The translations under genes were made by a program, and so were the position numbers. Below, one piece after another: positions 37,440 through 46,554 of a stretch of DNA of 64,000 bases (position 1 is the stretch's first letter; each line of letters opens with the position of its first letter). The stretch is from NCBI GenBank assembly GCA_024399135.1, contig JAKSHY010000001.1, forward strand, positions 248,001-312,000, written 5' to 3'. The notes below the pieces were generated by a model that worked only from the letters and a program-made list of their open reading frames with translations, made no database searches and had not been told where the DNA came from. Origin of the DNA: Lachnospiraceae bacterium. GTDB taxonomy: Bacteria > Bacillota > Clostridia > Lachnospirales > Lachnospiraceae.

Positions 37440-38084
37440 TTAACCCCCAATAATAGAAATTGTCGAAGATGTACCAAGTCTGGAAGCTCCGGCCTTCACC
37501 ATTTCTTCCGCGGTTTTAGTATCTCTAATACCACCAGACGCTTTAACACCTACATTTTCTCCAACAGTCTTTCTCATAAGAGCAACATCATCTACAGTCG
37601 CACCACCTGTCGAAAATCCTGTGGAAGTCTTAACAAAATCAGCACCCGCTTCAACAGATAATTCACAAGCCTTCACCTTCTCCTCATCTGTCAAAAGACA
37701 CGTTTCGATAATTACCTTCAGTGTTTTTCCAGGACATACTGCTCTTACAGCTCTAATGTCAGCTAAAACTTCTAGATAACTCTTATCCTTAAGTGCACCA
37801 ACATTAATTACCATATCTATTTCATCTGCACCAGAAGCTACTGCATACGCTGTTTCCAACGCCTTGGTTTCTGTACTCATCTGTCCTAACGGAAAACCAA
37901 CAACAGTACACACCTTAACATCGGTATCTTTTAACTCTTCTGCAACTAATGGCGTATAATAGCTGTTAACACAAACAGACATAAAATTATATTTCTTGGC
38001 TTCATCGCAAATTTTAACTACCTGTTCTTTGGTAGCATCAGCCTTTAATATCGTATGATCAAATAATTTAGAATCTAAAGACAC
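37440..38084 (-). CDS. deoC: Deoxyribose-phosphate aldolase
   Basis: About 214 aa class I aldolase that splits deoxyribose-5-phosphate to acetaldehyde and glyceraldehyde-3-phosphate. [23 protein letters not shown] (proton-relay Asp), [25 protein letters not shown] (Schiff-base Lys) and VKASGGIRD are all intact. I place the start at GTG 38084, which has AAGGGAG eight bases upstream and yields the family N terminus [11 protein letters not shown]; the ATG at 38105 has no ribosome site. It heads an operon with scpA and scpB, a functionally unrelated pair. A good promoter and palindrome lie upstream. Confidence 0.94.
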   Translation of the reverse strand: MSLDSKLFDHTILKADATKEQVVKICDEAKKYNFMSVCVNSYYTPLVAEELKDTDVKVCTVVGFPLGQMSTETKALETAYAVASGADEIDMVINVGALKDKSYLEVLADIRAVRAVCPGKTLKVIIETCLLTDEEKVKACELSVEAGADFVKTSTGFSTGGATVDDVALMRKTVGENVGVKASGGIRDTKTAEEMVKAGASRLGTSSTISIIGG

Positions 38085-38113
38085 AAAAATAGCTCCCTTC
38101 AACATATCAGTAA

Positions 38114-38164
38114 GTCAGATATCTGACCACAAGATATTGTATCAAGGAACTATTTTTAAATCAA
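38114..38164 (-). promoter_or_regulatory. deoC promoter with palindromic candidate operator
   Basis: TTGATT (38159-38164), 17-base spacer, TACAAT (38136-38141). Just downstream, covering about +2 to +15, is GTCAGATATCTGAC (38114-38127), a perfect 14-base palindrome, well placed for a repressor such as a deoxynucleoside-responsive regulator. No regulator gene for it is adjacent. Confidence 0.7.
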
Positions 38165-38194
38165 GACCTAGTGGTTTAAATAACCAATGTTCTT

Positions 38195-39055
38195 TTAATT
38201 ATTCCGTTTTTTTATTTCAATCAAGGTTATTTCACCAGGATTAAACATTCTAATAGGCAAAGTATGAGCTCCAAGCCCACAGCTTAGATACATTTTACTA
38301 TCATTCATTTCATATTCACCAAAATCATATTTAGGAAACAGTCTATATCTTGGGCTAATAACTCCTCCTATTAATGGAAGCCTAACCAGTCCCCCATGAT
38401 AATGACCACTTAACACTAAATCTGCTCCCCACGATGCATAGTCAGCAAAATACTCTGGGTTATGTGCCAGCATTATATTAAACTTTTCCTTATTACACTC
38501 ACCCAATGCATCATTTAATTCATCATATGAAGGATTTATGTTTAAAAATTTCTTATAATATTTAAAATCAAGATCAAGACCAGAAATTATAGTATCATCA
38601 TTCTCATACTGCTTATTTTCTAAATGTATTATCATACATTCTTCTAAAACCTTCTTTAGATCATCATACATATTAGGGAATTCATCTTTTCTTTCTTTAG
38701 TCTTTCTTTCATGGTTGCCGTTAGCAAAGAATATTTTATATTTTAAAGAAAGCTTTTTAAGAAGATTAAAGCATACAGATGTGTCGTCTCCTTCTATCGC
38801 AGTATACATATCTCCAGATATGAGTATTGCATCAGGATAAATCTCATCAATCATTTTGATAAGTTTTTCATTATTCTTTCCGAAGCTTCTTGAGTGAAGA
38901 TCTGTCAAAAATACATATTTTTTATCACTATTCAATTTTGATGAACTAATCTCATATCTTCTGACAACCAGTCTGTGATTATCAATAGCTATTATAACAA
39001 GACATACCAGTGCCAAAGATATAAGTATTATCAAAATAACTATACCTAAATTCAT
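38195..39055 (-). CDS. Membrane-anchored metallophosphoesterase (YkuE/YaeI-like)
   Basis: 286 aa. One N-terminal membrane segment (about 4-24), then a calcineurin-like phosphoesterase domain: FLTDLHSRSFG, ILISGDMYTA, FFANGNHERK, LAHNPEYF and LSGHYHGGLVRLP hold the two metal sites. Related proteins include YkuE of Bacillus and YaeI (lipid A region hydrolase-like) of E. coli; the substrate here is unknown. The gene follows rpsU and its terminator, and has its own short 3' region before deoC. Confidence 0.88.
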   Translation of the reverse strand: MNLGIVILIILISLALVCLVIIAIDNHRLVVRRYEISSSKLNSDKKYVFLTDLHSRSFGKNNEKLIKMIDEIYPDAILISGDMYTAIEGDDTSVCFNLLKKLSLKYKIFFANGNHERKTKERKDEFPNMYDDLKKVLEECMIIHLENKQYENDDTIISGLDLDFKYYKKFLNINPSYDELNDALGECNKEKFNIMLAHNPEYFADYASWGADLVLSGHYHGGLVRLPLIGGVISPRYRLFPKYDFGEYEMNDSKMYLSCGLGAHTLPIRMFNPGEITLIEIKKRNN

Positions 39056-39078
39056 ATTATTACCAAATTAAGAAATAA

Positions 39079-39106
39079 AAGCCCTCGGGATTTCTCCTAA
39101 GGGCTT
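39079..39106 (-). terminator. Terminator of rpsU
   Basis: On the minus strand AAGCCCT pairs with AGGGCTT, with a partly paired interior, and is followed by TTATTTC. It lies 17 bases after the rpsU stop and before the phosphoesterase gene. Confidence 0.75.
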
Positions 39107-39122
39107 ATATTTCATACACTTA

Positions 39123-39299
39123 TTAGTTGTACTTACGCTTACGTGCAGCTTCAGACTTTTTCTTACGCTTAACTGATGGCTTCTCGTAATGCTCACGCTT
39201 TCTGATTTCCTGCTGGATACCAGCCTTAGCACAGCTTCTCTTGAAACGTCTTAAAGCACTATCTAAGCTCTCGCCTTCTTTAACTATAACATTTGACAT
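39123..39299 (-). CDS. rpsU: 30S ribosomal protein S21
   Basis: 58 codons plus stop, easily missed because of its length. The protein begins [19 protein letters not shown] and continues with [20 protein letters not shown], ending in a very basic RKRKYN tail; this is the complete bS21 sequence pattern. S21 sits near the anti-Shine-Dalgarno region of the 30S subunit. GGGAGG precedes the ATG, next to a small hairpin (TTCAGC/GCTGAA). A near-perfect promoter lies about 70 bases upstream, and its own terminator follows, so it is a single-gene transcript. Confidence 0.97.
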   Translation of the reverse strand: MSNVIVKEGESLDSALRRFKRSCAKAGIQQEIRKREHYEKPSVKRKKKSEAARKRKYN

Positions 39300-39365
39300 A
39301 TTTCTATCCTCCCTTCAGCCCCTAAACTCTGCTGAATTAGGTTATTATGCTTACACACAAAATTC

Positions 39366-39394
39366 ATTATATCCACAATACTATACATAGTCAA
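39366..39394 (-). promoter_or_regulatory. rpsU promoter (TTGACT-17-TATAAT)
   Basis: TTGACT (39389-39394), 17-base spacer, TATAAT (39366-39371), one mismatch from consensus. Initiation near 39359 leaves about 60 bases of leader. Confidence 0.85.
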
Positions 39395-39441
39395 TATTTT
39401 TATTCAACTTTTGTCAAAATAAAACCCGAAGCTATAAAATG

Positions 39442-40383
39442 CTATTTTCTTATAATCTGAATATCCAAATCCGTTTCACCATCAATTCCCGGAACTCTTC
39501 CGGTATTTGAATACTGCCAGAATTCAAAGTCATAACATGTCTGAGGATATGTTTCATAGTCAGCATACCAGACAGGAACTTTAGGTAATTGGCTAAGGTC
39601 TAACTGAAATGCTTCCCAAAGCATGTTGGAATATATCATAACATCATATCCTGACTTCTTGATTCTATCGCAAAATGCAACAGAATTTTTAGTGAACTGT
39701 TCCGGCGTTACATCATCTGTTCTGGCAACATCATCAAGAACACTCTCTGGATCATAAACAATAGGAAGCTCTAACTCTCTTCCATTCAAGAGTTTTAATA
39801 CGAATTCTGCTTCTTCAATTGCCTCTCCTTCATTAATTGCCTGCGAATAAATATATACACCTACATCAAGTCCGGCTTCTTTTGCTTTAGTAATATTATT
39901 TTCAAACTGCTTATCCTGTTTTAAATTACCAGCATTACCATAACCTCTATATCCGCAACGAATAATAACGAAATCAAAGCCTGCATTCTTTACCTTTTCA
40001 TAATTTACATTTCCCTGAAAGCTGGACACATCAATTCCAAGTCTTGATGTATATTCGTCATCTTCATATCTTAGAAGTTCACCATCATATATGAAATTTT
40101 CATCCTTATATATTTTTTTAGGAACCTGATGATTTATTTTGCACTCATATTCTTCACCGAATACATCTCTAAACAACAGCGTGTCTCCATACTCATCAAC
40201 GTCATTTATCCTATTGTCTGGATTATTGGTGTCATCTTCTTTCAAAAAAACTTTTTCGGAATAATCCTCGTCTTCAATGTCGTTTTCAATATATCCATTA
40301 TTTTTTTGGCTAATATTATCTATGGCTACTTTATTAGATGTGAATAAAAGTGCGCACAAAGCAAATACAACTAAATATTTCAT
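39442..40383 (-). CDS. GH25 lysozyme-type muramidase, secreted
   Basis: About 313 aa with an N-terminal signal or anchor segment (about 3-18) and an acidic linker to about residue 110. The GH25 domain (about 114-313) has every expected active-site block: GIDVSSFQG (Asp118), PIVYDPE, WYADYE and WQYSNTGRVPGIDGETDLD. It should cleave the MurNAc-GlcNAc bond of peptidoglycan. Start at the ATG at 40383, with GGAG six bases upstream. It contrasts with the degenerate paralogue at 15779-16939. A promoter whose -35 lies in the upstream terminator appears to drive it. Confidence 0.9.
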   Translation of the reverse strand: MKYLVVFALCALLFTSNKVAIDNISQKNNGYIENDIEDEDYSEKVFLKEDDTNNPDNRINDVDEYGDTLLFRDVFGEEYECKINHQVPKKIYKDENFIYDGELLRYEDDEYTSRLGIDVSSFQGNVNYEKVKNAGFDFVIIRCGYRGYGNAGNLKQDKQFENNITKAKEAGLDVGVYIYSQAINEGEAIEEAEFVLKLLNGRELELPIVYDPESVLDDVARTDDVTPEQFTKNSVAFCDRIKKSGYDVMIYSNMLWEAFQLDLSQLPKVPVWYADYETYPQTCYDFEFWQYSNTGRVPGIDGETDLDIQIIRK

Positions 40384-40400
40384 ATATGTCTCCAAATGAC

Positions 40401-40429
40401 ATTATAATATTACTTCAAAAAACTCCCAA
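40401..40429 (-). promoter_or_regulatory. Promoter of the GH25 gene
   Basis: TTGGGA (40424-40429), 17-base spacer, perfect TATAAT (40401-40406). The -35 box is part of the 3' arm of the preceding terminator hairpin. Confidence 0.55.
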
Positions 40430-40443
40430 ATTTCTTTGGGAGT
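40420..40443 (-). terminator. Terminator of the zinc-ribbon repeat gene
   Basis: On the minus strand ACTCCCAAA and TTTGGGAGT form a nine-pair stem with a GAAA tetraloop, followed by TTTTTT. It lies 13 bases after the stop. Confidence 0.9.
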
Positions 40444-40455
40444 TTAATAAACATT

Positions 40456-41745
40456 TTACTGACCTTTATATCCGCTGAATCCACACAATCTATACAAACT
40501 CTCGACCATGTAATCCTTATGTCTTTTATCTGTGTTATCTGTTTCAGCCGGATAATACACCTTCATCTGATATACATAATCTACATCAATATATGTGAGA
40601 TTATAGAAAAGACAACTTTCATCGCTTCCTGTATAACCAGACACAATAACAATTCCTCTATCTCGCTTTGGACTTCTCATAATATCTACAGGTTCATACA
40701 TGAATGACCTTTCATATTTATATACTTCAGAAGTCATATCAATTACTGAGTAACCATCAGTTCTTCTTGACAAAGTGTACTGAAGGAATATTCCATCATC
40801 TCCGCTTAAATGAATATCTTCTATAACATCTCCATAATGTCCACTCGAAACATCAGTCGAAATATATTCTGCATTGAAAATGTCTGCTGGATAACCAAAA
40901 TAGAATTTATCATATCCCGTATCATAATGATCATACTTTTCGATATCAAGTACCTGAGGATTACTATAATCTACTGTATTAGAAGCATATGTTCTAAGAA
41001 CGCCATTTGGCTCTTCAGGTGCAGGTGTTTCTTCAGGAGCTTCAGTTGCCACAGGAACTTCAGTTGGTTCTGGAGTTTCTTCAGGAGTTGATGACGAAGC
41101 AGTATCCAGACTACTTTCTGATGTTTCCGGAGAATCTTCTGATGATTCTACAATCGAAGACTCACTTGATGATGAGCTACTACTTGACGAACTTGAAGTA
41201 AACATATCACCTAAATCAAAATAGATAAACAGTAACGCACCTACAGCTAATATCAAGACAACAATAAGAGAAACTAAGGCAATAACAACTCCCTTATGTG
41301 ACTTCTCATCCTCTTCCTCATACTCTTCATATTCATCATACTGTGTCTGCTCTACATACTGTTGCTGCTGCACTGGAGTTTCATATATTGGCTGCTGTAC
41401 CGGCGCCTCGTATACTGGCTGTTGTACTGGCGCTTCATATACTGGCTGCTGTACCGGTGCCTCGTATACTGGCTGTTGTACTGGCGCTTCATTTACTGGC
41501 TGTTGTACTGGTGCTTCATATACTGGCTGCTGTACTGGCACTTCATTTACTGGCTGTTGTACCGGTGCCTCGTATACTGGCTGTTGTACTGGCGCTTCAT
41601 TTACTGGCTGTTGTACTGGTGCTTCATTTACCGGTTGCTGTACTGGTGCAACATTAGGCATTATAGGCTGTACAACTGGTGCTCCACATTTAGAACAAAA
41701 TTTAAAACCTTCTTTAACTTGATTACCACATTTATTACAAAACAT
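40456..41745 (-). CDS. Zinc-ribbon membrane protein with PVQQP repeats
   Basis: 429 aa. A zinc ribbon with CxxC pairs at Cys3/Cys6 and Cys17/Cys20, then ten nine-residue repeats of the type APVQQPVYE (about 33-122), an acidic Tyr/Glu stretch, one membrane helix (about 153-175), a Ser-rich and Thr/Pro/Glu-rich linker, and an outer domain of about 160 residues that I cannot assign. The topology suggests a cytoplasmic zinc and repeat head and an outer sensor or binding domain. AGGGAG precedes the ATG. It follows alaS after 19 bases and is probably co-transcribed with it. Function unknown. Confidence 0.8.
   Translation of the reverse strand: MFCNKCGNQVKEGFKFCSKCGAPVVQPIMPNVAPVQQPVNEAPVQQPVNEAPVQQPVYEAPVQQPVNEVPVQQPVYEAPVQQPVNEAPVQQPVYEAPVQQPVYEAPVQQPVYEAPVQQPIYETPVQQQQYVEQTQYDEYEEYEEEDEKSHKGVVIALVSLIVVLILAVGALLFIYFDLGDMFTSSSSSSSSSSSESSIVESSEDSPETSESSLDTASSSTPEETPEPTEVPVATEAPEETPAPEEPNGVLRTYASNTVDYSNPQVLDIEKYDHYDTGYDKFYFGYPADIFNAEYISTDVSSGHYGDVIEDIHLSGDDGIFLQYTLSRRTDGYSVIDMTSEVYKYERSFMYEPVDIMRSPKRDRGIVIVSGYTGSDESCLFYNLTYIDVDYVYQMKVYYPAETDNTDKRHKDYMVESLYRLCGFSGYKGQ
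41380..41649 (-). repeat. 27-base tandem repeat, about ten copies, coding
   Basis: Ten consecutive 27-base units encode the nine-residue repeats of the zinc-ribbon protein. Units differ mainly at the Tyr/Asn codon and in third positions (GGTGCC, GGCGCT and GGTGCT variants on the plus strand), giving alternating sub-types. Copy number is expected to vary between strains by slippage, always in frame. Confidence 0.9.
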
Positions 41746-41764
41746 ATTAGTATTCTCCCTTAAA

Positions 41765-44416
41765 TTAGTTAATCTGAGAATCTAAAACTTTAATAGCTTC
41801 CTCAATTGCAGCATCAATACCGGCAGGATTCTTACCACCAGCCTGAGCCATGGCTGGCTTTCCGCCGCCACCGCCACCAACTAATGCAGCAATTCCTTTA
41901 ATAAGGTTACCGGCGTGAGCGCCCTTAGAAACAGCTCCATCTGTTGCCATTGCAATCATATTAACCTTACCATCATTATCCGAAATTAATACAACAACGC
42001 CATCACCCAACTTAACCTTAAGCTGATCTCCTAAATCTCTTAATGCATTCATATCAACACCGGAAATCTTAGTTGCTAATACTTTAACTCCCATAATTTC
42101 CTTAACAGAATTCATAACATCTCCAAGAGCATCTTTTGCTGCTTTTGATTTCAATGATTCTATTTCAGAATTTAATTCCTTAATCTGCTTAAGCATCGAT
42201 TCTATCTTCTCTGCGAGCTTATCAGGAGTAGTCTTAGCAATGCTACATGCATTCAGAAGTTCTTCTTCTTTGGTCTTGAAGTATTTAATAACATTCTCAC
42301 CTGTATATGCTTCTATTCTACGAACACCTGCTGCTACACCGCTTTCAGAAACAATTTTAAAGTTAGCAATGTCAGATGTATTTTTTACATGTGTACCACC
42401 ACATAATTCTTTTGAAAAGTCGCCCATTGAAACTACTCTTACTGTTTCTCCATACTTTTCGCCGAACAATGCCATAGCACCAGATTTTTTAGCTTCTTCA
42501 ATACCCATTACATCAGTAACTACATCTAATGAAGCTCTAATCTTTTCATTAACAATACTTTCAACCTTACTTAATTCATCATCTGTTAATGGCTTAGAAT
42601 AGCTAAAGTCGAATCTTGTTCTTAATGAATCCTGATATGAACCCTGCTGTTCTACTCCATCACCCAATACTTCCTGCAATGCACCCTGTAAAAGATGAGT
42701 TGCAGAGTGATTCTTACAGGTATCTGCTCTATTCTTATCACATACATTTAATGATGCCTTACTTCCAGTCTTAATCGAACCAGAATCAACATATCCAACA
42801 TGACCGATTCTATTATCAGGCAGCTTAATCGTCTCATCCACAAAGAACACGCCTGAATCTGTTTTTATACTACCAATATCTCCCTTCTGTCCACCCATCG
42901 TAGCATAGAAAGGAGTTTTCGAAACAATAACTGTTCCCTTTTCACCTTCTTTTAACGATTCAGTAAGCTTCTCTTCATTAGCCAGCGCTAAGATAGTATC
43001 CTCTGATTTTAATGTATCATAGCCGATGAATTCGCTAACAATATCTTTTGACAAATCTTCATAAATATTAGCTGCTACAGCCTTCTGTGAGAAGTTCGAA
43101 TTTCCTCTTGCTCTTTCCTTTTGCTCCTCCATAGAAGCCTTGAAACCTTCTTCATCTACTGATACATTTTCCTCAGCAGCCATCTCAACAGTAAGTTCAA
43201 GAGGGAAGCCAAATGTATCATATAAATAGAAGGCTTCTTTTCCTTCAATCTTCATGTTCTTAGAGCTTACCTTTTCATCAAGAATCTTCTTAAATTCCTT
43301 CATTCCATTCTCTAAAGTTGCTTCGAATCTCGCGATTTCTTTTTCAAGCTCTGAAAGGACGAACTTTCTGTTAGCAACTAAATTAGGGTAACTTTCAGCA
43401 TAAACATTATCTATGAAAATTTCTGCAATCTTTAATAAGTTTTCCTTAGATAAACCTAATGTACGGCCATGTCTTACAGCACGTCTGATTAATCTTCTAA
43501 GAACATATCCAGCACCACTGTTATCCGGAGTAAGCTTTGCAGGATCTCCAATCAACATAACAGAAGTACGCATATGATCTGCCAACACTCTCATTGACTT
43601 AGTAAGCTTTTCATCTTCGTCATACTTGGCATTAGCTTCTTTTTCAATATAAGCAATTACATCTGTGAATAAATCTGTACGATAAACATCCTTTGTACCA
43701 TTTAAGAATGCGAGGTTTCTTTCTAATCCCCAGCCTGTATCAACATTCTTTTGCTTTAATGGAGTAAGTGTACCGTCATGATGCTTTTCATACTGCATGA
43801 AAACATCATTTCCAAGTTCTGTATATTTGCCACAGCTGCATCCAGGGCCACAGTCAGGACCACAATCTGGAACATCAGCTATATAGAACATTTCACTATC
43901 AGGACCACATGGACCATATTCAAGTCCCCACCAGTTATCTTCTGCAGGAAGGAAATGAATATTCTCTTTCTTGAAGCCTGACGCTATTCTGTATTCAGCT
44001 CCTTCTTCATCTCTAGGAGCATTCTCATCACCTTCAAATACAGTTGCTGCAAGATGATCAGCGTCGAAACCAAAAACCTCTGTTAACAGTTCAAAGCTCC
44101 ACTGACATCTTTCCTTCTTGAAATAGTCTCCAAGGCTCCAGCTACCCATCATTTCAAAAAATGTAACATGACTCTTATCTCCAACAGAGTCAATATCATT
44201 AGTACGAACACATCCCTGAACATTACATAATCTTGTTCCCATAGGATGCTTTTCACCTAATAGATATGGCATTAATGGCTGCATACCTGCAACATTAAAC
44301 ATAACACCTGTTGAACCATCAGACACGAGTGAAACTGCGCCAACATCAACATGACCTCTTGCCTTATAAAATTCAATCCATGTTTTTCTTAATTCTTTAG
44401 AAGTAAACTGCTTCAT
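41765..44416 (-). CDS. alaS: Alanine-tRNA ligase
   Basis: 883 aa, full length. N-terminal class II core (ELRKTWIEFYKARGH; LLGEKHPMGTRLCNVQGC), editing domain with the zinc-binding HSATHLLQGAL and ELCGGTHV (about 570-690), and a C-terminal DHHA1 Gly-rich end (GGGGGGKPAMAQAGG). It charges tRNA-Ala and edits Ser/Gly misacylation. A Cys-rich CGPDCGPGCSCGKY insert is seen in the core (about 184-197). It follows glyS by 41 bases, without a T-box. Confidence 0.98.
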   Translation of the reverse strand: MKQFTSKELRKTWIEFYKARGHVDVGAVSLVSDGSTGVMFNVAGMQPLMPYLLGEKHPMGTRLCNVQGCVRTNDIDSVGDKSHVTFFEMMGSWSLGDYFKKERCQWSFELLTEVFGFDADHLAATVFEGDENAPRDEEGAEYRIASGFKKENIHFLPAEDNWWGLEYGPCGPDSEMFYIADVPDCGPDCGPGCSCGKYTELGNDVFMQYEKHHDGTLTPLKQKNVDTGWGLERNLAFLNGTKDVYRTDLFTDVIAYIEKEANAKYDEDEKLTKSMRVLADHMRTSVMLIGDPAKLTPDNSGAGYVLRRLIRRAVRHGRTLGLSKENLLKIAEIFIDNVYAESYPNLVANRKFVLSELEKEIARFEATLENGMKEFKKILDEKVSSKNMKIEGKEAFYLYDTFGFPLELTVEMAAEENVSVDEEGFKASMEEQKERARGNSNFSQKAVAANIYEDLSKDIVSEFIGYDTLKSEDTILALANEEKLTESLKEGEKGTVIVSKTPFYATMGGQKGDIGSIKTDSGVFFVDETIKLPDNRIGHVGYVDSGSIKTGSKASLNVCDKNRADTCKNHSATHLLQGALQEVLGDGVEQQGSYQDSLRTRFDFSYSKPLTDDELSKVESIVNEKIRASLDVVTDVMGIEEAKKSGAMALFGEKYGETVRVVSMGDFSKELCGGTHVKNTSDIANFKIVSESGVAAGVRRIEAYTGENVIKYFKTKEEELLNACSIAKTTPDKLAEKIESMLKQIKELNSEIESLKSKAAKDALGDVMNSVKEIMGVKVLATKISGVDMNALRDLGDQLKVKLGDGVVVLISDNDGKVNMIAMATDGAVSKGAHAGNLIKGIAALVGGGGGGKPAMAQAGGKNPAGIDAAIEEAIKVLDSQIN

Positions 44417-44457
44417 TTAAATAGTCCTCACTAGAATATATTGTCATTCATTATTTA

Positions 44458-45864
44458 TTAGAATGTAAATTTATCTGCAAAATATGCATCAAGATCCTTA
44501 ATAGCAACTCTCTCCTGCTCCATAGAATCTCTGAAGCGAACAGTAACACAGTTATCTGTTTCTGAATCAAAATCATATGTAATACAGAATGGAGTTCCGA
44601 TTTCATCCTGTCTTCTATATCTTTTTCCGATATTTCCTCTGTCATCAAATTCACAGTTGTATTTTTTGCAAAGATCAGCATATACCATCTCAGCACCTTC
44701 ATTTAACTTCTTTGAAAGAGGAAGAACACCAATCTTAACTGGTGCAAGTGCTGGATGGAAATGAAGAACAGTTCTCATATCAGGAGCATCCTCTGTTCCA
44801 AGATTTTCTTCATCATAAGCTGCGCAAAGGAATGCAAGAACTACACGGTCTGCACCAAGAGAAGGCTCAATAACATAAGGAACATATCTCTCGCCCTTTT
44901 CACCTCTTGTTTCATCAAAATAACTCATATCTTCACCTGAAGTATTCTGATGCTGTGTAAGATCATAATCAGTACGATCAGCAATACCCCAAAGTTCACC
45001 CCAACCGAATGGGAATAAAAATTCGAAGTCTGTTGTTGCCTTTGAATAGAAAGCAAGTTCAGCAGGATCATGATCACGAAGTCTTAATTCCTCTTCCTTC
45101 ATACCAAGAGAAAGTAACCAGTCACGACAGAAACCTCTCCAGTAGCTAAACCACTCTAAATCTGTTCCTGGCTCACAGAAAAACTCTAATTCCATCTGTT
45201 CGAATTCTCTTGTTCTGAATGTAAAGTTACCTGGTGTAATCTCATTACGGAAAGATTTTCCTATCTGAGCTATACCAAATGGAATCTTCTTTCTTGAAGT
45301 ACGCTGTACATTTTTAAAGTTAACGAAAATACCCTGTGCTGTTTCAGGACGAAGATATACAGTATTCTTCGCGTCCTCTGTAACTCCCTGGAATGTCTTA
45401 AACATAAGGTTAAACTGTCTTATGTCTGTAAAGTTATGCTGACCACAGCTAGGGCATGGAACATTATTATCCTCTATGAACTTCTTCATTTCTTCCTGTG
45501 AAAGCGCATCTACTGGCTTTTCAAGAGTAATACCATTTTCAGCTGCGAAATCTTCAATAATTTTATCTGCTCTGAAACGCTCATGACACTCCTTACAATC
45601 CATCAAAGGATCAGAGAAGCCACCCAAGTGACCAGAAGCAACCCAAGTCTGTGGGTTCATTAAGATAGCACAGTCTACACCTACGTTATATGGATTTTCC
45701 TGTACGAATTTCTGCCACCATGCCTTCTTAACATTATTCTTTAATTCAACGCCAAGGTTTCCATAGTCCCATGTATTTGCAAGTCCACCATAAATCTCTG
45801 AACCTGGATATACGAAACCTCTGTTCTTAGCCAATGCAACGATTTTTTCCATTGATTTTTCCAT
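44458..45864 (-). CDS. glyS: Glycine-tRNA ligase, dimeric type
   Basis: 468 aa, the alpha2 type found in many Firmicutes, archaea and eukaryotes rather than the alpha2-beta2 type. [20 protein letters not shown] at the N terminus, [13 protein letters not shown] (motif region), [20 protein letters not shown] (motif 2) and [14 protein letters not shown] (motif 3) are present, with a C-terminal anticodon domain from about residue 370. AGGAGAG lies seven bases before the ATG. glyS-alaS forms an aminoacyl-tRNA synthetase pair. Confidence 0.97.
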   Translation of the reverse strand: MEKSMEKIVALAKNRGFVYPGSEIYGGLANTWDYGNLGVELKNNVKKAWWQKFVQENPYNVGVDCAILMNPQTWVASGHLGGFSDPLMDCKECHERFRADKIIEDFAAENGITLEKPVDALSQEEMKKFIEDNNVPCPSCGQHNFTDIRQFNLMFKTFQGVTEDAKNTVYLRPETAQGIFVNFKNVQRTSRKKIPFGIAQIGKSFRNEITPGNFTFRTREFEQMELEFFCEPGTDLEWFSYWRGFCRDWLLSLGMKEEELRLRDHDPAELAFYSKATTDFEFLFPFGWGELWGIADRTDYDLTQHQNTSGEDMSYFDETRGEKGERYVPYVIEPSLGADRVVLAFLCAAYDEENLGTEDAPDMRTVLHFHPALAPVKIGVLPLSKKLNEGAEMVYADLCKKYNCEFDDRGNIGKRYRRQDEIGTPFCITYDFDSETDNCVTVRFRDSMEQERVAIKDLDAYFADKFTF

Positions 45865-45884
45865 AATATTACTCTCCTAAATGA

Positions 45885-46481
45885 TTATTTATACATTACA
45901 TAAGAAAGTCCTAAACCACCTTCAGTTCTTAATACCTTATTAGGTTCAATAAGTTCGCAGTTATCAGACTTATAAGCTACTTTTTCTGGCAAAAATACAC
46001 CATTACTATAATCAAAAATTACTATCTTATAATCACCCATCGCCATAATATCTACAGTTGTTATGGTCTTTGAAGGATCACTAACATCAGTTAATATGGC
46101 CTTTAAATCATACCCTGAAGACTGTGCTTCTATAGGAGTTCCAACGAATAAAATCTCATTATTAAACGATGAAAACTCTTTCGAATTACCATAGATAAGC
46201 TCAACATCAGTCACAGCTTCTTTTTCAGCCATCGCTACCTTCTCAATTTTAATATTGGCCCCATTCGATGCATTAAATGAATTAACCTCATCAGTAATAG
46301 CTGTCTTCAATTCATCAATATTATAATAATTAGCCTCGAATGGCTCTCTTATTCTTTCTGTAATAGATGAAGAATCATTAATCAAAATATTACTTTTTGC
46401 ATCATCCTTATTAAGTCCACAGCCCGTAATACATATAGCACATAATGAAATTGTTAAAATATTTATAATCGTCTTTTTCAT
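45885..46481 (-). CDS. Lipoprotein of unknown function
   Basis: About 198 aa. Signal peptide with lipobox ITGC (Cys about residue 21), then a mostly beta-containing soluble domain with no family I recognise. Start placed at the ATG at 46481, which gives MKKTIINILTISLC, a normal signal peptide; the upstream frame to 46532 is charged and would bury it. A strong promoter has its -10 box nine bases before this ATG and there is no close ribosome site, so the message may be almost leaderless. It follows recO on the same strand and precedes glyS by 20 bases. Confidence 0.7.
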   Translation of the reverse strand: MKKTIINILTISLCAICITGCGLNKDDAKSNILINDSSSITERIREPFEANYYNIDELKTAITDEVNSFNASNGANIKIEKVAMAEKEAVTDVELIYGNSKEFSSFNNEILFVGTPIEAQSSGYDLKAILTDVSDPSKTITTVDIMAMGDYKIVIFDYSNGVFLPEKVAYKSDNCELIEPNKVLRTEGGLGLSYVMYK

Positions 46482-46490
46482 AACTAATTT

Positions 46491-46519
46491 ATTATATATG
46501 AGCCCCTTTCCATTTTCAA
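46491..46519 (-). promoter_or_regulatory. Promoter of the lipoprotein gene, near-leaderless position
   Basis: TTGAAA (46514-46519), 17-base spacer, perfect TATAAT (46491-46496). The start codon at 46481 follows nine bases after the -10 box. Confidence 0.7.
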
Positions 46520-46554
46520 TCATATCTTCCAAAGAATAAAGATATAATCACAAT

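Noticed and set aside
37439-37477. Longer N terminus for scpA overlapping deoC.
   Set aside because: Family proteins begin at the ATG at 37438, directly after the deoC stop with a GGGGG site.
41380-41649. Repeated units that at first look like a CRISPR array.
   Set aside because: The 27-base units are directly adjacent without unique spacers and stay in one reading frame.
41298-41763. Two plus-strand reading frames rich in Leu, Val, Tyr and Trp across the repeat region.
   Set aside because: They are mirror products of the 27-base repeats in the zinc-ribbon gene; no ribosome site, and the minus-strand frame has a clear domain structure.
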